64,000 bases of DNA. Source: Sphingobacterium prati. Lineage in GTDB: Bacteria > Bacteroidota > Bacteroidia > Sphingobacteriales > Sphingobacteriaceae. Location: positions 341,753 to 405,752 of the forward strand of contig NZ_JABJWY010000035.1 of assembly GCF_013167215.1 (NCBI RefSeq), written 5' to 3'. Shown in pieces: positions 26,789-34,930 of this stretch (position 1 is its first letter; each line of letters begins with the position of its first letter). A program made the position numbers and the translations under genes. A model generated the notes under the pieces. It was not told the DNA's origin. It did not search any database and saw only the letters and a list, made by a program, of their open reading frames with translations.

Positions 26789-27706
26789 CTACGAAATCTG
26801 GTTTTTCCTGAAATGAAGTGGTGATAACCCTGTTTTTGTTTTAAATACTTTTGTGAAATGTGAAGGATGTTCGAATCCAAGCTCATAAGCAATTTCGCTT
26901 ATAGATTTTGACGTTCCAAGCAGCAGATTTTTTGCCTTATCAACCAACCTGAGATGAATATGTTCAATCGTTGTTTTTCCGGAATATTTAGTGAGAAGGT
27001 CGGATAAATAGTTAGAAGAAAGATAAAGTTTTTCCGCAAAATATTTCACTTCGGGGATACCTTTGTCAATGAGATTTTCATCATCAAAATAGTGATTGAG
27101 CAACTGTTCAAAATTATGAAGAATATCGTTGCTCACTTTTGACCTCGTAAAAAACTGCCTCTCGTAGAAGCGGTCGCAATAGTTGAGAAGTAACTCGATA
27201 TTATTTAAAATCAAGCCTTGTGTGTGGCGGTCGATGTTTTTTGAATATTCTGTTTGAATGGCAGAAATTATCGTCTCGAGCGTTTTCTTTTCTTCATCAG
27301 AAACGTACAGGGCTTCATTGCTTGAGTAGTCGAAAAAAGTATAGTTCCGAATCTTTTTGCCCAATTCGGAACCATAGATGAAATCAGGGTGAAATGCCAG
27401 AAACCATCCTTCGTCAATCTCAGTATCGGTATCAGAACTTGTCTGTACTATCTGGTCAGGCGCAATGAACATCAAAGCACCTTCCTGAAAATCATAATCT
27501 GAACGGCCGTATTTAAAGCTGCCGTCGAATTTTTTGTAAACAGCTGCATATAAACCCAGATGATGAAAATGCTGGGCAGAATCCGTATCTTTTCTTTTGA
27601 TTTTTGTCAGGTCGATAACGCTTACCAGAGGATGTTTTGGACTTTCAAGACTATAATATCGATGAAACTCTGAAATCGAATGAATATTGATGAATGATTC
27701 CGGCAT
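26789..27706 (-). CDS. AraC-family transcriptional regulator
   Basis: A 305-aa protein. The N-terminal cupin-like sensing region (QHFHHLGLYAAVYKKFDG, FIAPDQIVQTSS) is followed by a C-terminal double helix-turn-helix (AEKLYLSSNYLSDLLTKYSG...ISEIAYELGFEHPSHFTKVFK...GLSPLHFRK), which is the AraC signature. It lies 44 bp downstream of an SDR gene on the same strand, and the two resemble a regulator plus reductase cassette common in Flavobacteriia. Its likely target is the SDR promoter. It is cargo of the tRNA-Lys element. Confidence 0.92.
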   Translation of the reverse strand: MPESFINIHSISEFHRYYSLESPKHPLVSVIDLTKIKRKDTDSAQHFHHLGLYAAVYKKFDGSFKYGRSDYDFQEGALMFIAPDQIVQTSSDTDTEIDEGWFLAFHPDFIYGSELGKKIRNYTFFDYSSNEALYVSDEEKKTLETIISAIQTEYSKNIDRHTQGLILNNIELLLNYCDRFYERQFFTRSKVSNDILHNFEQLLNHYFDDENLIDKGIPEVKYFAEKLYLSSNYLSDLLTKYSGKTTIEHIHLRLVDKAKNLLLGTSKSISEIAYELGFEHPSHFTKVFKTKTGLSPLHFRKNQIS

Positions 27707-27750
27707 TTCGTTGGAATTTTTAATGGTAAAGTTAAATCTTTTTTCAGCAA

Positions 27751-28554
27751 TTACTCCTGCATAAATCTTAAAAAATCTTCTTCAGAATTTTGATTTTTCA
27801 AATCGATATAGAACTTTGCATCCTCCCCAATACTGTATCTCAATCTGGATTGATCATCTGTTGCTGCCTCAAAAATAGTATTTGCAACTTCTTCGGTCGT
27901 AGCATTTGATACATGTTCCGTACGTTTTGTAAACTTTGGAATGAAAGACGCCAGTTCCTGATTGTAATCCTCAATCGTATTCTGAATCATTTCCATTCCG
28001 TTTCTGAAATTGGTCGCAACGCTTCCGGGTTCCACAATTTTAACGGAAATCCCAAAAGATGACAATTCAAAATACAATGCTTCAGAAAAACCTTCAACGG
28101 CAAATTTCGAACTGTTGTATAAACTTGTAAAAGGACTGGCTGTCACACCTCCGAAAGATGAAATATTGACGATAACTCCGCTTTTTTGTTTTCTCATCGC
28201 CGGTAAAATGGCTTTTGTCATATTCATCAGGCCGAAAACATTGACTTCAAATTGTTTTTGAATCTGAGTTTCGTCCGAAGATTCGAAAACGCCTATCAAA
28301 CCGTAGCCCGCACTGTTGATCAGAACATCAATCGTACTGAACTTTTCCAGTCCCTTTTCAACTGATTTTTTAATACTTTCCAAATCTGTAACGTCCAGTT
28401 TTACCAAAAGCAGATTTTCACTATCCTTTAATTCCTCTTCCTTTTCAGGAGAACGCATAGCAGCGATGACATTCCAGCCTTGGTTTTGAAACAATTTTGC
28501 AGACGCTTTTCCGAATCCTGATGATGCACCTGTTATTAATACTGTCTTTTTCAT
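27751..28554 (-). CDS. short-chain dehydrogenase/reductase
   Basis: A 267-aa classical SDR: TGASSGFGKASAKLF is the Rossmann glycine motif, NSAGYGLIG the NAG motif, and the catalytic NISSFGG Ser with YNSSKFA (YxxxK) is intact. ATG 28554 gives the normal start MKKTVLITGASSG; the frame to 28608 adds an atypical extension. It is a cytoplasmic NAD(P)-dependent oxidoreductase of unknown substrate, cotranscribed with the AraC regulator. Confidence 0.92.
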   Translation of the reverse strand: MKKTVLITGASSGFGKASAKLFQNQGWNVIAAMRSPEKEEELKDSENLLLVKLDVTDLESIKKSVEKGLEKFSTIDVLINSAGYGLIGVFESSDETQIQKQFEVNVFGLMNMTKAILPAMRKQKSGVIVNISSFGGVTASPFTSLYNSSKFAVEGFSEALYFELSSFGISVKIVEPGSVATNFRNGMEMIQNTIEDYNQELASFIPKFTKRTEHVSNATTEEVANTIFEAATDDQSRLRYSIGEDAKFYIDLKNQNSEEDFLRFMQE

Positions 28555-28995
28555 AATAAATGATTTAATTTTCTGATTACAAATTTCCTTCAAATCATTG
28601 TGAGGCATTTGATGATTTCACGGAAACACTTATACATTTCTCTGATTTTTAAAATTAAGTGTATTTCTGTGCGGTTCTTCCGCTCAAATGTGCTAGGAAG
28701 TGAGGGAGTGGCTGAACGAACTTTATCTCAACAAAAAGGAATAGTTACCAATCATTATTCACAATAAAAATTAAGACAATTATTACTTCAGTACAAGAAT
28801 TAGTAAACGAAGTAGTTAAAACCAACTGGAAATCTGTTGGTTTTGTTGTTCAATAAATATCAAGAAATCTTATGCACCGTAAATATTGTGCTTTAGGATA
28901 ATAATGTCTTTTATTAGAATCAATCTGTTTTATTGTTAGCTTATTGGCTAACTAATTCATTAATTTAGCAACAATATCTTCTAAAACTGAACGGC
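28555..28995. other. intergenic region with palindrome GTTAGC-N6-GCTAAC
   Basis: About 440 bp between the divergent SDR and 28996 genes. It is AT-rich. At 28935-28952 it carries GTTAGC-TTATTG-GCTAAC, an inverted repeat that recurs elsewhere in the element (30829-30889, 33521-33534). It probably contains promoters for both directions. Confidence 0.6.
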
Positions 28996-30174
28996 ATGTT
29001 TTTCCACCATCTTAAAAATTTCAGTCCTTATTCCGGTCATATATATGATGATATGAGAGTTTCCTCCGTTCATAAAAAGTCAGGTCATCTTGGTAAGAAA
29101 GACAGCCGTTTTGACTTGATTGATAAATTGGGCTACTTTCCGTTTAGGGAATTGATTAGAGATGGTAAGGCTTATTTTATCAGTGATACAGACCTGTACG
29201 ATTTCCTGAATATGAAAGAAAGTACCAGTGTCGATTATACGAATGAATCTTACGGCGAATGGGATATAAAACAAAAAGAAATCTTTGAGCTTTGCTTTTT
29301 CGATGGTTACAATGAGGGCGTTAGTACGTTTGAACTTAATCTGGGCGTATCTTATCCGGCACTCCCACACGAACAGAAAGTGCAGTACCTAAAGGTGTTT
29401 TGCCTGCATTGCCTTGACTTTCTATATTTTGATGGTGATCTTGATAAAGATTTGTTTTATAATTTAGGCTATTTGCAAGCCAGTCTGTACAGGGGTTTTA
29501 TAGAAATTAATAATATCAACAGCAGTCTACCAGAAGGAAGCCCAGGATTACGTTTACATTTTGACAGCCATCTAAAAGTAGTTGAAATTTCAAAAGTCCC
29601 TGAAAAAGAAAATCCCGCTATAGTTAAAGCGGAGCTAGTCGAACAACCTGAACCTGAAAAAAGCACCCCCGTTATAGAAACAAGTCCGTCACTTGCTTTT
29701 CCTCGCATTGAACTGATGTGTGATTTGGAAGAGGTAAAGGCAATATGGCGGGTCTTAACTGCACCTATGAACACCAGCAAGGGCAAAGAGGAAGCTGCAC
29801 TAAGCAATAAAGAACTAACAGATTTCTTAGGATCTGCATTTAGTTCGAATGCATTTCCGCAAATATTAAAGCGCCCTGAAAATCCGTTTGTTAAAAGAAC
29901 GTCAAGAGGTGATATGCGTAGTGTACTGAACGCATTAATGTATAGCACGTATAATTTAAACCATGAATACAACCGGAGCGTTAACCAAATTGAATATGTC
30001 ACTAGCTTAAAACGGCATTTTCCTGTTTTTGATGGCTCTAAACCGGAAAGTATTAAAAACGTCATATCAACCAATGCCTTGAAAGGCATGAAGGTTATCA
30101 AGGAAAGCCAGCCGATAAACCCCCATATCGAAGAAATGCTAAGCATCCTTAAAAAACATAAATTATTACATTAA
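28996..30174 (+). CDS. element-encoded protein of unknown function, 392 aa
   Basis: No signal peptide or membrane segment is seen. The first 190 residues are mostly alpha/beta with several acidic and aromatic stretches. A Pro/Glu-rich linker (about 205-235, PEKENPAIVKAELVEQPEPE) joins a C-terminal helical domain with SNKELTDFLGSAFS and KRTSRGDMRSVLNALMYS. Its position upstream of the excisionase-like and mobilization genes is that of the regulatory RteC-like genes of Bacteroides elements, but I cannot confirm that family. A GTTAGC/GCTAAC palindrome precedes it by 44 bp. Confidence 0.75.
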   Translation: MFFHHLKNFSPYSGHIYDDMRVSSVHKKSGHLGKKDSRFDLIDKLGYFPFRELIRDGKAYFISDTDLYDFLNMKESTSVDYTNESYGEWDIKQKEIFELCFFDGYNEGVSTFELNLGVSYPALPHEQKVQYLKVFCLHCLDFLYFDGDLDKDLFYNLGYLQASLYRGFIEINNINSSLPEGSPGLRLHFDSHLKVVEISKVPEKENPAIVKAELVEQPEPEKSTPVIETSPSLAFPRIELMCDLEEVKAIWRVLTAPMNTSKGKEEAALSNKELTDFLGSAFSSNAFPQILKRPENPFVKRTSRGDMRSVLNALMYSTYNLNHEYNRSVNQIEYVTSLKRHFPVFDGSKPESIKNVISTNALKGMKVIKESQPINPHIEEMLSILKKHKLLH

Positions 30175-30232
30175 TGTCATTGCTTTTGTAAGGGATTTTT
30201 CACCATTCCTTTGTATCCATAAAACGAAATTT

Positions 30233-30538
30233 ATGGAAAAAGAGAAAATCCTATTTACCGCATTATCTGTCAGCGAACTTTCCAGTCTTATGGAAAATTC
30301 TGTTAGGAAAGCCATTTCAAGTGGCGACCTAAAAAGGCATGATGTTGACGAACTGCTCAATACCAGACAGGCGGCCGCATTGGTTAATTATAAAGCATCG
30401 ACGCTTTATGGTCTGGTTAAACAGAACAAAATCCCCTTTTCAAAGACAGCAGGTAAATTGCTGTTTTCCCGAAAGAAGTTATTAGTGTGGGTAGGCGCAA
30501 AAGGCGAGACTGCGGAGAAAATCCCACCACCAACATAG
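30233..30538 (+). CDS. excisionase-like helix-turn-helix protein
   Basis: A 101-aa protein. The C-terminal half, LLNTRQAAALVNYKASTLYGLVKQNKIPFSKTAG-type, is a MerR/HTH_17 DNA-binding domain as in excisionases and Tn916 Xis-like proteins. The N-terminal part is helical (VSELSSLMENSVRKAI). It lies 58 bp after the 28996 gene and just before the structured GC-rich region. Likely roles are excision control or regulation of mobilization. Confidence 0.78.
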   Translation: MEKEKILFTALSVSELSSLMENSVRKAISSGDLKRHDVDELLNTRQAAALVNYKASTLYGLVKQNKIPFSKTAGKLLFSRKKLLVWVGAKGETAEKIPPPT

Positions 30539-30595
30539 CTATATATACACTTAACAACGGTTTATGTGTAACAAAAACTAAGGACAGAGTACGTT

Positions 30596-30800
30596 AAAAT
30601 AGGACAGCACAAAAACCTGTGGGGCTTTCAGGGGAGCTGTCATTGGCGGTAGAGAGGCGGTTCAGGCAGTCAGTCCCCTTTTCGGGGGCTGAGCAAGCGG
30701 AAGTTGGGCAGAGCCCTACTTGCTTGCCCTTACGCTATCGCTACAGGGGTTTCAAGTAGCCTCCGGGGCTACTTTGGGGCTTGCAAGCCTTACAGGAACC
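30596..30800. other. GC-rich structured region, candidate oriT
   Basis: This 205-bp stretch is clearly richer in G+C than its surroundings. It contains a bulged hairpin at 30693-30727 (GCAAGC...GGGC / GCCC...GCTTGC), a perfect AAGTAGCC/GGCTACTT hairpin at 30754-30774, and CCCC/GGGG pairing at 30675-30688. It sits upstream of the mobilization genes, where oriT is expected in mobilizable Bacteroidetes elements. No nick site can be named. Confidence 0.45.
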
Positions 30801-30806
30801 ATAAAC

Positions 30807-30889
30807 GGTATACTTTCAGGTATACCAATTAGCTAACAAAGCAGATAAGCAGTTAGCCAGCTAATTAGATATATGATTAGCCAGCTAAT
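30807..30889. repeat. cluster of palindromes upstream of mobilization operon
   Basis: GGTATAC-N6-GTATACC at 30807-30826, TTAGCTAA at 30829-30836, then two copies of TTAGCCAGCTAAT (30853-30865 and 30877-30889) spaced 24 bp apart. The last of these is extended to a 14-bp imperfect palindrome. They lie 36 bp before the 30925 gene and look like operator sites for a dimeric regulator or accessory protein. Confidence 0.65.
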
Positions 30890-30924
30890 CAGTAAAATTA
30901 AAATATTCGAGAGGAGCGCAATTT

Positions 30925-31188
30925 ATGAAAATAGACATCATCACAATGGAAGACCTCCGCCAGTTCAAAACAGAACTGTTGCAGGAAATGAAAGGCATTA
31001 TCGGACAAGGGACGGAAAACCAGCAAAACGGAGAATGGTTAAGGAGCGCACAGGTGCGCAAAATGCTGAACATATCAGCAGGCACTTTACAGAACCTGCG
31101 CATCAACGGGACATTGCCGTTCCGCAAAATTGGGGGTACAATGTATTACAGTAAGGTGCAAATTGAAAAAATATTGAAAGGGGAATAA
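30925..31188 (+). CDS. helix-turn-helix (HTH_17) protein
   Basis: An 87-aa protein with an N-terminal helical region and a C-terminal winged-helix excisionase-type domain (EWLRSAQVRKMLNISAGTLQN, then LPFRKIGGTMYYSKVQIEKIL). It is the first gene of the operon that includes the wHTH gene (1 bp gap), btgA-like and btgB-like genes, and is preceded by a cluster of palindromes it may bind. Confidence 0.82.
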   Translation: MKIDIITMEDLRQFKTELLQEMKGIIGQGTENQQNGEWLRSAQVRKMLNISAGTLQNLRINGTLPFRKIGGTMYYSKVQIEKILKGE

Positions 31189-31189
31189 C

Positions 31190-31507
31190 ATGAAGAACTA
31201 TCTGAATATACAACACCACGCCCTTAGCGGATATTTTGAACGGGTGGCACTGGAAAGCCGATTTTACGCCACCCACATCAGCCTGCTGATGGCATTGTTC
31301 TACTACAGCGACAGCGATGCACCTGAAAAAACCTTTCAGGTCAGCAGGCCAAAGCTGATGCGGTTCTCCCGCATCAGATCTATCGCCACCTACCATAAGA
31401 ACATCAAAGACCTTGTAGAATTTGGCTACATAGAATATAATCCCTCATGGCACCCGCAAAGAGGTACACAAATAAGGTTTATTATCGAAATACCAAACCA
31501 TCCTTAA
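31190..31507 (+). CDS. small element protein with winged-helix features
   Basis: A 105-aa protein. The part SRPKLMRFSRIRSIATYHKNIKDLVEFGYIEY-like looks like a winged-helix DNA-binding domain, as in replication or plasmid-copy proteins (helix, recognition helix, then YIEYNPSWHPQRGTQIRF wing). It starts 1 bp after the HTH_17 gene and ends 11 bp before the BtgA-like gene. A role in DNA processing during transfer is plausible but not shown. Confidence 0.65.
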   Translation: MKNYLNIQHHALSGYFERVALESRFYATHISLLMALFYYSDSDAPEKTFQVSRPKLMRFSRIRSIATYHKNIKDLVEFGYIEYNPSWHPQRGTQIRFIIEIPNHP

Positions 31508-31518
31508 ACATTCGGGAT

Positions 31519-32067
31519 ATGGAGGATATTAATACAAAATCGGTGCGCTACCCTGTAGCCACCGATATCAAACTGGAAAAGATCGCTCTCAAGTTGGGCA
31601 GGACAAAAAAGACGACCGTCATACAAATGGTAGAGTATTTCTACCGGAGCAAGAAAGACCCCTTAGACCTGAATGACGAACTGCTTAAAAAAGAGCTGGT
31701 CAACGGAAACAACCGGATTATTGGCTTTTTTAAAACGCAAGAAAAAGATTTCCTGTTACCCATCTTCAGCGATACAGGTACGCTGGTTACTATTACAAAG
31801 CAACACACACTGTACATTAAGGATATTGGCAAGTATATGGCGCAGGATCTTGAAAATACGAAAAAGCTTGCAGAGGGTATGACAGCACTTCAACGTGGTA
31901 TTGCCAGAACACAAACCCATTTGGAAGACAAAGCGTTGCTGAAATTACGATTTAGCAAGATCCTTGAATATTACATCACCCAAAGGGAATCGCTGGGCTG
32001 GACTACGGCCAACGTTAAAAAAGAGGAACTGCAAGCCCATGTCAGGCAATCACTGGAAAATCTATAG
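31519..32067 (+). CDS. BfmA/BtgA-family mobilization protein
   Basis: A 182-aa protein. MEDINTKSVRYPVATDIKLE with KLGRTKKTTVIQMVEYFYRS fits the ribbon-helix-helix-containing BfmA/BtgA accessory proteins, which bind oriT and assist the relaxase. The frame opens at 31447, overlapping the previous gene by 61 bp; ATG 31519 removes the overlap and matches the family start. The relaxase-type gene follows after 3 bp. Confidence 0.78.
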   Translation: MEDINTKSVRYPVATDIKLEKIALKLGRTKKTTVIQMVEYFYRSKKDPLDLNDELLKKELVNGNNRIIGFFKTQEKDFLLPIFSDTGTLVTITKQHTLYIKDIGKYMAQDLENTKKLAEGMTALQRGIARTQTHLEDKALLKLRFSKILEYYITQRESLGWTTANVKKEELQAHVRQSLENL

Positions 32068-32070
32068 CTT

Positions 32071-33057
32071 ATGTTCATCAACATCACCACATCAGAAACG
32101 GGAGACAATAAGGGCAGCAGCGGTGCGCTGGTCAATTACCTTGAAAAAGAGAACCAGATGCAGACCGAAAAGGGCAAAGGTCTGGAACTGGAAAATTGGT
32201 TTAACGGTACTGGTAACGAAATCCGCAGGCAGGAAGTCAGGATGAAGATAGACGGCAACATTGCCAAACTTGGACGTAGCGACAGTAAATTTTTTCTGAT
32301 CAATATCAGCCCTAGCCAAAAGGAACTGGCGTACCTTTACGAGATGTACGGCAAGAATGGTACAAAAGAAAAGCTAAAGGAATTTGCGGTGAAGGTAATG
32401 GATGAGTATGCCAAAAACTTCAAAAGACCAGGCATTAACAGCCATAAAGATTTGCTCTGGTATGGAAAGCACGAAAACTACCGTTATTACAAACATACAG
32501 ATAAGGAAGTAAAGGACGGAACACGGCAAAAGGGCGAGCGCAAAGAAGGAAGACAGGATCATATCCAGATCATCGTCAGCAGGAAGGATATTACGAATAA
32601 GATTAAGCTTAGTCCACAAAATACATCAAAGGGTAAAAATAAAGAGCATTCAGCCAAACTTGGCGAGTTTAACCGGACAGCTTTCAAGCAGTCGGGGGAA
32701 AAGCTATTTGATCAGGTTTTTGACTTTGACAGGAGTGTAAAAGATACCCTTGTCTATGCCAATATCATGAAGAATGGAACAAGCGAACAAAAAACGCAAA
32801 TGCAAATTTTGGAAAGTATTCAAAACCAGCAACCTGAATCTTCTAAAATACTCAGAGAACTAAGTATCGGAGTGGCAGAAGATCTATTTAAAAATATTGG
32901 CCAAATGATTAGTACCGCAGGTAAATCTGGCTGTGATTTGCTCAGCATTCTGATGGAACCTATTTACGAGCTACCTCAAATAAATCCGATTGAAGAAGCT
33001 GAAAAACGCAGAAGAAAAAAGGCGAAAAAAGATATTTCGCAAGGACGAGGGCTCTAA
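32071..33057 (+). CDS. BtgB-type mobilization protein / relaxase (DUF5712)
   Basis: A 328-aa protein. The N-terminal MFINITTSETGDNKGSSGAL is followed by residues 30-180 with HKDLLWYGKHENYRYY and QDHIQIIVSRKD. A relaxase-like catalytic core would use such His residues; I see H-x-Q rather than the canonical HxHxH. It is the second half of a BtgA/BtgB-like pair and presumably nicks and carries element DNA during mobilization. The C-terminal EKRRRKKAKKD is highly basic. Confidence 0.75.
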   Translation: MFINITTSETGDNKGSSGALVNYLEKENQMQTEKGKGLELENWFNGTGNEIRRQEVRMKIDGNIAKLGRSDSKFFLINISPSQKELAYLYEMYGKNGTKEKLKEFAVKVMDEYAKNFKRPGINSHKDLLWYGKHENYRYYKHTDKEVKDGTRQKGERKEGRQDHIQIIVSRKDITNKIKLSPQNTSKGKNKEHSAKLGEFNRTAFKQSGEKLFDQVFDFDRSVKDTLVYANIMKNGTSEQKTQMQILESIQNQQPESSKILRELSIGVAEDLFKNIGQMISTAGKSGCDLLSILMEPIYELPQINPIEEAEKRRRKKAKKDISQGRGL

Positions 33058-33153
33058 TCCTCTAAGTCTTTTGAAGATCTTATGGTTTCCAGTTTTGTTT
33101 ATCATCTTTACATCAGTAAATTGCGCTAATAGTAGGGAACAAATAGAATAAAA

Positions 33154-33468
33154 ATGGAATTTAATTTTAAAATAAAGACACAAAAACCGGAATTAATAAA
33201 AAATGATGAATATCCCTTATTTTGGCAAAGTGCAAAAAATGCTGGTTTATTTGATGAAATAGGCGTTTGCAAGGTTCAATTGGAGGATGATAATCAAGTC
33301 AACTGTGATGCTACTTTAACTACGGGTGGAATTGAACATTCAATAAATGATGTGATTGCCTCGAAATTCTCACCTACTGATGTATTCGCTGGAAAATTTG
33401 AATATGGAATATTATTCAAAGATGATGTTCACGGAAATGAATATGTTTACGGCTTTTGCCTATTTTAG
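33154..33468 (+). CDS. hypothetical protein, 104 aa
   Basis: A soluble acidic protein (MEFNFKIKTQKPELI...) of mixed alpha/beta character, with no motif I recognise. It lies 96 bp after the mobilization operon and is lower in G+C than that operon, so it may be separate cargo. It is followed by a palindrome cluster. Confidence 0.6.
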   Translation: MEFNFKIKTQKPELIKNDEYPLFWQSAKNAGLFDEIGVCKVQLEDDNQVNCDATLTTGGIEHSINDVIASKFSPTDVFAGKFEYGILFKDDVHGNEYVYGFCLF

Positions 33469-33491
33469 CAAAAAACCGAAATACCTGCCAT

Positions 33492-33534
33492 TACTCATGT
33501 GAGTAAGTGAACATTTGAAAGCTAACAAGTTAGC
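33492..33534. repeat. two palindromes upstream of 33555 gene
   Basis: TACTCA-TG-TGAGTA (33492-33505) and GCTAAC-AA-GTTAGC (33521-33534). The second is the GTTAGC/GCTAAC motif seen upstream of two other element operons; the first contains the ACTCA core of the subterminal repeats. Confidence 0.6.
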
Positions 33535-33554
33535 CGTACCTTAAATTCGATACT

Positions 33555-34367
33555 TTGGAAAACAACTACAATCTCCTCCCAAAAAAATTCCATGAACAGC
33601 ATGACTTCTGTTTGGGGCTGGTTAACGAGATAGAAAAATTGATAGTGGATGAAGAGTATGCTGAGTTAAGAATTCAGAGTATTAATATCCAAGGAAAACC
33701 TAACATTGAAAAGGGAGAACATATTTTAGATTATTTACTTCGTATCGGCGAAAAGGAATTTCATGACAAACATCTAACAAATCATATCATATATGGTCTC
33801 CTAATCGATATTTTATACTTTTTAAAAGAGGCTTTAAGTGCATCCACAAAAAGAAGATTAACAGTTTCATTCTCCCTAATAAGAAAACCCTTTGTTTATG
33901 ACTTGATTGTTTTGCTTAGAATTTTTTTTACTACAGATTTTTTGGAAGAATTTAATTCAAATGATGGCTTTGATAGTACGAAAATCACAAAGCAAGATTT
34001 ATTGGAACTACTTGAATTATCAACATCAGCACTACTAACAACATCAATAACAAAAGACGACATTTTTGATTTTGTATTTAACCAAGAATTACCAGATAGC
34101 CTTATAAATATATCTAATAAAGCTTTGCATCCATCAACCACAAGGAACAAACAAAACCTAACAGGTATACAAAACTTAAACTTTATTTTTTCAACCATTG
34201 ATGATATAGAAAGCCAATGGGAGTATTTTTACAACAGACTTTCTGTTCTTTCAATCTATTTAGTTGAAGTTTGTGATTTTATAATTTGCCATCAACTTAA
34301 ACTAGATAAAAATTTTTACCCTAAAAGGCTGACTGATAGAATGAAGCTTTACAAAAAAACACAATAG
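33555..34367 (+). CDS. helical cargo protein of unknown function, 270 aa
   Basis: An almost all-helical soluble protein. The stretch LKEALSASTKRRLTVSFSLI with RKPFVYDLIVLLRIFF and later NKALHPSTTRNKQN recall HEPN-like or AbiU2-like helical proteins, but this is only an impression. The only available start is TTG at 33555: a stop codon (33531-33533) lies just upstream in frame and no ATG is near. It is notably AT-rich compared with the mobilization genes, suggesting a separate origin. Confidence 0.6.
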   Translation: MENNYNLLPKKFHEQHDFCLGLVNEIEKLIVDEEYAELRIQSINIQGKPNIEKGEHILDYLLRIGEKEFHDKHLTNHIIYGLLIDILYFLKEALSASTKRRLTVSFSLIRKPFVYDLIVLLRIFFTTDFLEEFNSNDGFDSTKITKQDLLELLELSTSALLTTSITKDDIFDFVFNQELPDSLINISNKALHPSTTRNKQNLTGIQNLNFIFSTIDDIESQWEYFYNRLSVLSIYLVEVCDFIICHQLKLDKNFYPKRLTDRMKLYKKTQ

Positions 34368-34415
34368 CTAAAGACCTTTGAGCGATCAAGCAGATTAAAA
34401 AGTTAAATAGAAAAA

Positions 34416-34802
34416 TTATTGATTTCCTTTTTTCAATAATTCTACTTTTTCACGTTCGCTTTGAAGCAGTCGTTCATAAAGTTCTACCACTTTATCTAAA
34501 GGATTATAATGACATTGGTAATTATACTGGTATGCTGATGCGTTATCATGCATATTTTGAATATGGAATATAAGAACTTCTTCACTGAAATTCTTTATTG
34601 CTTCAGCGCTCACACCAAGTACACCCGCAATTTTTTCCAACATTGCATCTTCAACTTCCTCACTCTGCTCTATCTTGGAAATGGTCTGCTGGCTTACGCC
34701 TAGTTCAATAGCAAGATAGTCCTGCTTGATACCACGTATTTCCCTGATACGACTGATCTTTCTGCCGATGTGCACTTTGTTAGATTTTGTAGGCGTTTCC
34801 AT
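34416..34802 (-). CDS. XRE-family transcriptional regulator
   Basis: A 128-aa protein with an N-terminal Cro/C1-type helix-turn-helix (KISRIREIRGIKQDYLAIEL then VSQQTISKIEQSEEV, residues about 14-65) and a C-terminal helical tail (ELYERLLQSEREKVELLKKG). It is divergent from the HEPN operon, the arrangement of a toxin or defence regulator. A TATATTTG box on the minus strand at 34807-34814 lies only 5 bp from the ATG, so the transcript may be nearly leaderless. Confidence 0.9.
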   Translation of the reverse strand: METPTKSNKVHIGRKISRIREIRGIKQDYLAIELGVSQQTISKIEQSEEVEDAMLEKIAGVLGVSAEAIKNFSEEVLIFHIQNMHDNASAYQYNYQCHYNPLDKVVELYERLLQSEREKVELLKKGNQ

Positions 34803-34806
34803 AAAG

Positions 34807-34874
34807 CAAATATAATAAATTCCTAATATAGTAATGAACCAATGTGTTGTAGTAAGATACCAGCCTTATTGGTA
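34807..34874. promoter_or_regulatory. divergent control region of XRE/HEPN module
   Basis: It contains the minus-strand -7-like box (34807-34814) and an inverted repeat TACCA-N7-TGGTA (34858-34874) placed between the divergent genes. The repeat is a candidate XRE operator. Confidence 0.45.
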
Positions 34875-34930
34875 GGTTACGGCAAGCCATGTCCGCAATT
34901 TTAACCTGTTAATCAAAAAATGTAGCAATC

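Noticed and set aside
26674..26892. 72-aa minus-strand ORF across the AraC 3' end
   Set aside because: It is out of frame with both the AraC protein and the remnant tail; the in-frame continuation after the AraC stop is the more protein-like reading.
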